The notes under the pieces are model-generated. The model worked only from the letters and a program-made list of their open reading frames with translations. It made no database searches and was not told the origin of the DNA. 64,000 bases of DNA from Pelagicoccus sp. SDUM812002 (GTDB lineage Bacteria; Verrucomicrobiota; Verrucomicrobiia; Opitutales; Opitutaceae): assembly GCF_031127835.1 (NCBI RefSeq), contig NZ_JARXHX010000007.1, forward strand, positions 186,001 to 250,000, given 5' to 3'. Numbering within the stretch: the first letter of the stretch is position 1; each line of letters begins with the position of its first letter. Position numbers and translations under genes: made by a program. Shown here piece after piece: positions 60,660 to 64,000 of this stretch.

Positions 60660-60687
60660 TTGCTATCGCGCGGTCTCTTTGGGAGGT

Positions 60688-60751
60688 TACTCAATGGCTA
60701 CCATCGTCCTAAATATTCTTAGCTTTAGCGGAAACTACTCAACGGCTGCCA
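60688..60751. repeat. Imperfect 16-base direct repeat upstream of the PAS-like gene
   Basis: TACTCAATGGCTACCA (60688-60703) and TACTCAACGGCTGCCA (60736-60751) match at 14 of 16 bases, with starts 48 bases apart. They precede the start at 60659 by about 30 and 80 bases, where a promoter should be. They may be binding sites for a regulator on the same helix face if the spacing is about 4.6 turns. Confidence 0.35.
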
Positions 60752-60817
60752 ACTTTTGCTAGAGCTATGTACTCAGGCTCGCGAGCAGTTCGGCGAGTGC
60801 GGGTATCGCCGGTTGGC

Positions 60818-61660
60818 TCAGTTGGCTCCTACTTCGAGAGCGTGGCGTGCCTTCTCGAGCTTTTCTCGGGCGTTAAGGATGGCGAGCTCGAGCTGGCTTT
60901 GATCGATTTCGAAAGCACCTTCGATCATATCGAGGGCCCAGCTGTCGCGTCCATCGTTGCAACCGATAACAGCTGCTCCCCAGTTGGCGACGTGTAGCGC
61001 TCCGGCGAGCTTTCTATGTTCTTCCGGCGCTTCGGTCGGATTGTATTGGTAGCGAATGGGAATGTAGACCTCCTCTGGGAAGGACCACTCTTCCAGCATC
61101 TTGGAACCTGCGAGGGCGTGGTCGAATCCGAGCGTCTGGCTCTCTGCTTTGTCGAGGCTGAGGCGCTCGGTTTCCACTTTCTTGAAAATGTTTACGTATT
61201 GCTCGCCGCAACCGAGGTGCATGCCGAGTTTTCCGATGTCGTGTAGTAGCCCCAGTGTATATGGGAGGCCTTCCATGTCGGTGGCTTCCTTGGCGATCTG
61301 GTCCATGATGAGCGCCACGGCGAGGGAGTGGGCCCAGAGGCTTCCTTTGCCGATATCCATGCTGGGAAGCGCTCCATCAAGGTAGTCGCCACTGGAGACG
61401 AGGTTCACGATGCGATAGACTTCCTTGATGCCGAGCATGGCTACGGCGTCTTGCAAGTCTGTGACTGGGGAAGCAGGTGAGTAAGCTCCAGAGTTGGTGA
61501 GCTTGAGAACGCCCGCCATGATCGCCGCATCCGTGGAGATGAGCTGCACGATGTCGCTCGCGTCCGTGTCAGGATCTTTCATGATCTTGACGAGCTTCGG
61601 GAGTACTTCAGGAGCTGGCGGCAGAGTGTCCGTATTCTTGATAAGTTCTTCTACTGTCAT
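60818..61660 (-). CDS. HDOD-domain protein
   Basis: 280 residues covering one HDOD domain. LPPAPEVLPKLVKIMKDPDT is the entry helix pair, DAAIMAGVLKLTNSGAYSP follows, and YTLGLLHDIGKLGMHLGC resembles the HD motif (HD at about 139-140) that in most HDOD proteins is degraded. Here an H-D pair is kept, along with HALAGSKMLEEWSFPEEV. HDOD proteins tie signalling to regulation in motility and stress systems. It starts two bases after cheD, so they are co-transcribed. Confidence 0.9.
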   Translation of the reverse strand: MTVEELIKNTDTLPPAPEVLPKLVKIMKDPDTDASDIVQLISTDAAIMAGVLKLTNSGAYSPASPVTDLQDAVAMLGIKEVYRIVNLVSSGDYLDGALPSMDIGKGSLWAHSLAVALIMDQIAKEATDMEGLPYTLGLLHDIGKLGMHLGCGEQYVNIFKKVETERLSLDKAESQTLGFDHALAGSKMLEEWSFPEEVYIPIRYQYNPTEAPEEHRKLAGALHVANWGAAVIGCNDGRDSWALDMIEGAFEIDQSQLELAILNAREKLEKARHALEVGAN

Positions 61661-61662
61661 GG

Positions 61663-62184
61663 CTAGGCGAGGCTGAATTTCGATGTTCCGAGGGGGGTCT
61701 TTAGTGTCACTTCACCGGTGCCGACGTTGAGATGGATGGTGCGGTTGTTGACGCCGCCGACATCTGCTTTCACGACTTGGATGCCGAGTGCGTTGATGAG
61801 TTTCTTCACGGCGAGAATATTGCGCTCGCCAATCTTGAACATGTCTGAGCCCGATATCACGGAGGCGCCTCCTGCTACGAAAGCACGCATGCGGCGGCGT
61901 TCCGCCCGGAGTCCGCAGAGGTTGCGAAACATGATAGGCATGCCTGTATCGGCAAACATGGCGGGTTGTTTCTGGGCTTTTTCGGGCGAGAGGGTGGAGT
62001 CTGGCAGCATGATATGGATCAGGCCGCCTACTTTGGCTTCTTTGTCGTAGACGATGATACCGACACAGGAACCCAGTGCGAACGTACTGAGGTTCACGTT
62101 CGCGTTGTTGGATACTGCCAGATCACCGACGCCGACGACGACGCGTTGCTGAAAAAGGGATGGGAGAGATGGGGCTCCGCTCAT
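61663..62184 (-). CDS. cheD: Chemoreceptor glutamine deamidase CheD
   Basis: CheD deamidates glutamines of chemoreceptors and tunes their signalling. At 173 residues it is full length. The catalytic residues are visible: C40 in TFALGSCVGIIVYD and H57 in GGLIHIMLPDS, and the following Thr region is in place (FVAGGASVISG, NRTIHLNVGTGEV). No chemoreceptor gene lies in the window, so the substrate must be elsewhere. It lies 2 bases from the HDOD gene and 166 bases from cheW. Confidence 0.95.
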   Translation of the reverse strand: MSGAPSLPSLFQQRVVVGVGDLAVSNNANVNLSTFALGSCVGIIVYDKEAKVGGLIHIMLPDSTLSPEKAQKQPAMFADTGMPIMFRNLCGLRAERRRMRAFVAGGASVISGSDMFKIGERNILAVKKLINALGIQVVKADVGGVNNRTIHLNVGTGEVTLKTPLGTSKFSLA

Positions 62185-62350
62185 TAGGTCAAATGTCTGT
62201 CTGTGCTCGTTCTAGGTGATGCGTTTAGCGTGGTAGAGGACTGCGGTTTGGGGGGGCTAAGCATACGGGATGTCAGGGATGGGAAAATAAAACAGGCCTT
62301 CGTGATGGGCGAGGGACTGAGAGTTGTTGAGGGCTTCTGGAATTAATCCG

Positions 62351-62854
62351 CTAGAAGCCGAGGGCGTCTTCGAGTTCGCTGGAGACGACTTTCTCTATGT
62401 CGAGGAGAGTCTTGACGCTGTCTTTGATTTTGGCGATGCCGAGGCAGCATTCGGTGCTGAGGCGGGTTCCGAAATCGGGGGATGGCTTCACGTCTCCTTC
62501 GGTAACGTTGAGAACTTCTTCGACGGCATCGACGACCAATCCGAGGAGTTGGTTGACGCCTTGTCCGCCGTCTACATCTACGACGATAATGCAGGTACGC
62601 TCGGTAGCCTCACCTGCATGGAGATTGAATTTTACGCGGAGATCGACCACGGGGATTACCTTGCCGCGCAGGTTGATGACGCCTTTCACGTGTTCCGGCA
62701 TTTGCGGTACAGGCGTGATCTTCTGCATGCGAATGATTTCTCGTATTTTGAGCACCTCGACTCCGTAGCACTCTTCGGCCAGGGTGAAGGTGAGGAATTT
62801 GCCGGATGAAAAAGAGGTGTTAGTAGTAGTGTCGTCGAATGAGAGGTTGCTCAT
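62351..62854 (-). CDS. cheW: Chemotaxis coupling protein CheW
   Basis: CheW links chemoreceptors to CheA. 167 residues with FLTFTLAEECYGVEVLKIRE, MPEHVKGVINLRGKVIPVVD (the conserved NLRG turn), TERTCIIVVDV and GLVVDAVEEVLNV, matching the two beta barrels of CheW. The N-terminal 17 residues are polar and non-conserved. It is in the same block as cheD and the HDOD gene, and its kinase partner may be the CheA at 33 kb. Confidence 0.95.
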   Translation of the reverse strand: MSNLSFDDTTTNTSFSSGKFLTFTLAEECYGVEVLKIREIIRMQKITPVPQMPEHVKGVINLRGKVIPVVDLRVKFNLHAGEATERTCIIVVDVDGGQGVNQLLGLVVDAVEEVLNVTEGDVKPSPDFGTRLSTECCLGIAKIKDSVKTLLDIEKVVSSELEDALGF

Positions 62855-63076
62855 AATTATTCCGCGGTGGAGTTGTGGGAATGCTATTAATTATGAGCTA
62901 GATCGGTATCGCGGCAGCTTTTCTTAAGGACAAAATAGAGGCTGGTACACTCATGAGGGTAGATTCCCCCGTCTTAATCCCGATTCGAGCCGAGACTCAT
63001 TGAGGCTCGCGTAAAAGATTTACGTATAACCCCGTTTGAGTGCGGAGGTTGTAAGGAACGTGGTGGACTCGGGCGT

Positions 63077-64000
63077 CTAGCGAAAAACCATCAGACGCTG
63101 GGTCAGCGGGTTGGCGAAATCGTGTTCCTTGATCTTTGAAATGATGCCGCCCGTGAGGCGTTTGTCCTCTGGGATTAGCAAGAGCCCCGAAGGGCTGTAA
63201 ATTCCTTTTGCCAACACCATGCCTGGCTCCAGTTCCGCCAGAGTGATCTCGCGTACCTTCTTAGGTAGGTTGGTGAGGTTCGAGCTCTTCATGAAAAGAC
63301 GCACCGCCTCGGGATGATAGGCTCGGCCGGATTCGCGGATGATGAACTCGAGGGCTTGGTCTCTTGGCAGGTTGCACTCCACGAAGCCAATAGCCACCGC
63401 GAGGTGGCGGGCAGGGACGGGGATACTCTCGCGGCTGAGCTGGTCGGGGTAGCCGAGCCCGTCGAAACGTTCGCGGTGGTAGCGGATGGCTAGGCCTACT
63501 TCGTTTAGGTTCTCGACGAAGGAAGCGAGGGTCTGCCCGTAGACCGGATAGTGGCGCATGAGTGTCTCTTCTGTCTCGTCGAGGCTTTGAGCATCGTTGA
63601 GGCTTTTGGAGACAAGATCGCGGGGTAAGCCGATGCGGCCGAGATTGTAGAGCCAGGATGCCACTTTGAGAACTTCAGCCTCGCGTGGTTCGAGTAGCTC
63701 GGACTTGGCTATTTCGGAGCAAATGGAGACGACCGACTTGGTTTGCTGGCCTAGGATTGGATGGAAGGCTTCGATGAGGCGGAAGCAGATTTCCAGGGAG
63801 TGCTTGAAGTTTCTCTCCAAGGCTTGGTTGGCCTCGTCGAGCATGATGGTTTGCTCCTGCAGTTGGCGGACCTTATCCTCCAGCGTCGTATTGCTAGCTA
63901 CGAGCTTCTCGTTGAGGTCGAGGGTGTCAGCTTGCAGTTTCTCGTTGGTCTCAACGAGCGCGTAGCGTTGGACTGCGTTTTCGACGGTAGCGAGTAGCTC
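63077..64000 (-). CDS. HD-GYP-like response-regulator output protein, degenerate (partial, cut by window edge)
   Basis: The frame is open to the window end, so the protein is longer than the 307 residues seen. The visible part begins with ELLATVENAVQRYALVE, typical of the linker after a receiver domain, then a coiled coil, then an HD-GYP domain. The catalytic core is altered: SWLYNLGRIGLP has YN in place of HD, and the HHExxDGxGYP motif is YHRERFDGLGYP. GYP itself is intact. c-di-GMP hydrolysis is therefore doubtful; binding without cleavage is possible. An internal ATG at 63844 is probably not the start. Confidence 0.82.
   Translation of the reverse strand, partial: ELLATVENAVQRYALVETNEKLQADTLDLNEKLVASNTTLEDKVRQLQEQTIMLDEANQALERNFKHSLEICFRLIEAFHPILGQQTKSVVSICSEIAKSELLEPREAEVLKVASWLYNLGRIGLPRDLVSKSLNDAQSLDETEETLMRHYPVYGQTLASFVENLNEVGLAIRYHRERFDGLGYPDQLSRESIPVPARHLAVAIGFVECNLPRDQALEFIIRESGRAYHPEAVRLFMKSSNLTNLPKKVREITLAELEPGMVLAKGIYSPSGLLLIPEDKRLTGGIISKIKEHDFANPLTQRLMVFR

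Noticed and set aside
1-64000. Insertion sequences, prophage, CRISPR arrays, rRNA and tRNA genes
   Set aside because: I looked for transposases, integrases, regularly spaced repeats and T-loop consensus sequences and found none that hold up.

Overview
The window looks like chromosomal DNA from a free-living Gram-negative bacterium. It carries a TonB-dependent receptor, periplasmic proteins with signal peptides, a tRNA-protein transferase and many two-component proteins. The mixture (a metal permease fused to a DtxR-type regulator, MauE-type membrane redox proteins, a SMUG1-type uracil-DNA glycosylase, STELLO-type and Rossmann/glycosyltransferase proteins, chemotaxis genes without nearby receptors) reminds me most of Verrucomicrobiota, probably Opitutae. 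That is an impression from gene content, not a computed placement. I see no insertion sequence, prophage, CRISPR array, rRNA or tRNA. Many genes have no clear Shine-Dalgarno sequence, and several starts are GTG.

Layout. 0-9.8 kb: the end of sucC, then sucD; a DCC-family protein; PEP carboxylase; a DoxX-like protein; a three-gene metal ABC importer; two methyltransferases. 10-14.8 kb: a plus-strand redox cluster (degenerate nuclease-like protein, rhodanese, MauE, peroxiredoxin, TonB receptor, glutaredoxin-MauE fusion). 14.7-17.5 kb: a minus-strand group of exported MsrB, an unknown protein, Aat and an EamA transporter. 17.5-19.4 kb: a gene-poor stretch with four hairpins, two very small genes that each have a terminator, and a SMUG1-type glycosylase. 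19.4-32.7 kb: housekeeping and repair genes (exonuclease, hybrid histidine kinase, RluA-type synthase, inositol-phosphatase-like protein, Spx/ArsC-like and Rdx proteins, RecQ, TlpA-like protein, acyltransferase, Dus, a GT-C-like membrane protein), ending in a broken gene.

33-38.3 kb holds an unusual CheA and a PAS histidine kinase-receiver, with a cloverleaf-like structured element between them. 38.3-54.3 kb is a glycan or surface-polymer locus: GalE, GT2-TPR, a CDP-paratose-epimerase-like protein, two related GT4 proteins, a GT9-like protein, a Rossmann domain that occurs both alone and fused, two TPR proteins (one with a methyltransferase), a STELLO-like protein and a nucleotide-sugar cytidylyltransferase. 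54.4-56.9 kb has an exported protein, a TPR protein and a small helical protein. 57-64 kb is a minus-strand signalling block: RsbU-like phosphatase, receivers, PAS-like protein, HDOD, CheD, CheW and a truncated, degenerate HD-GYP protein.

How the parts may work together (inference). The metal importer probably senses its own metal through the fused DtxR-like domain, and an 18-bp palindrome overlaps its likely promoter. Rhodanese, MauE and peroxiredoxin are translationally coupled and may form one thiol relay. The glycan genes probably build one decorated surface structure, and the signalling blocks on either side may control motility or surface behaviour.
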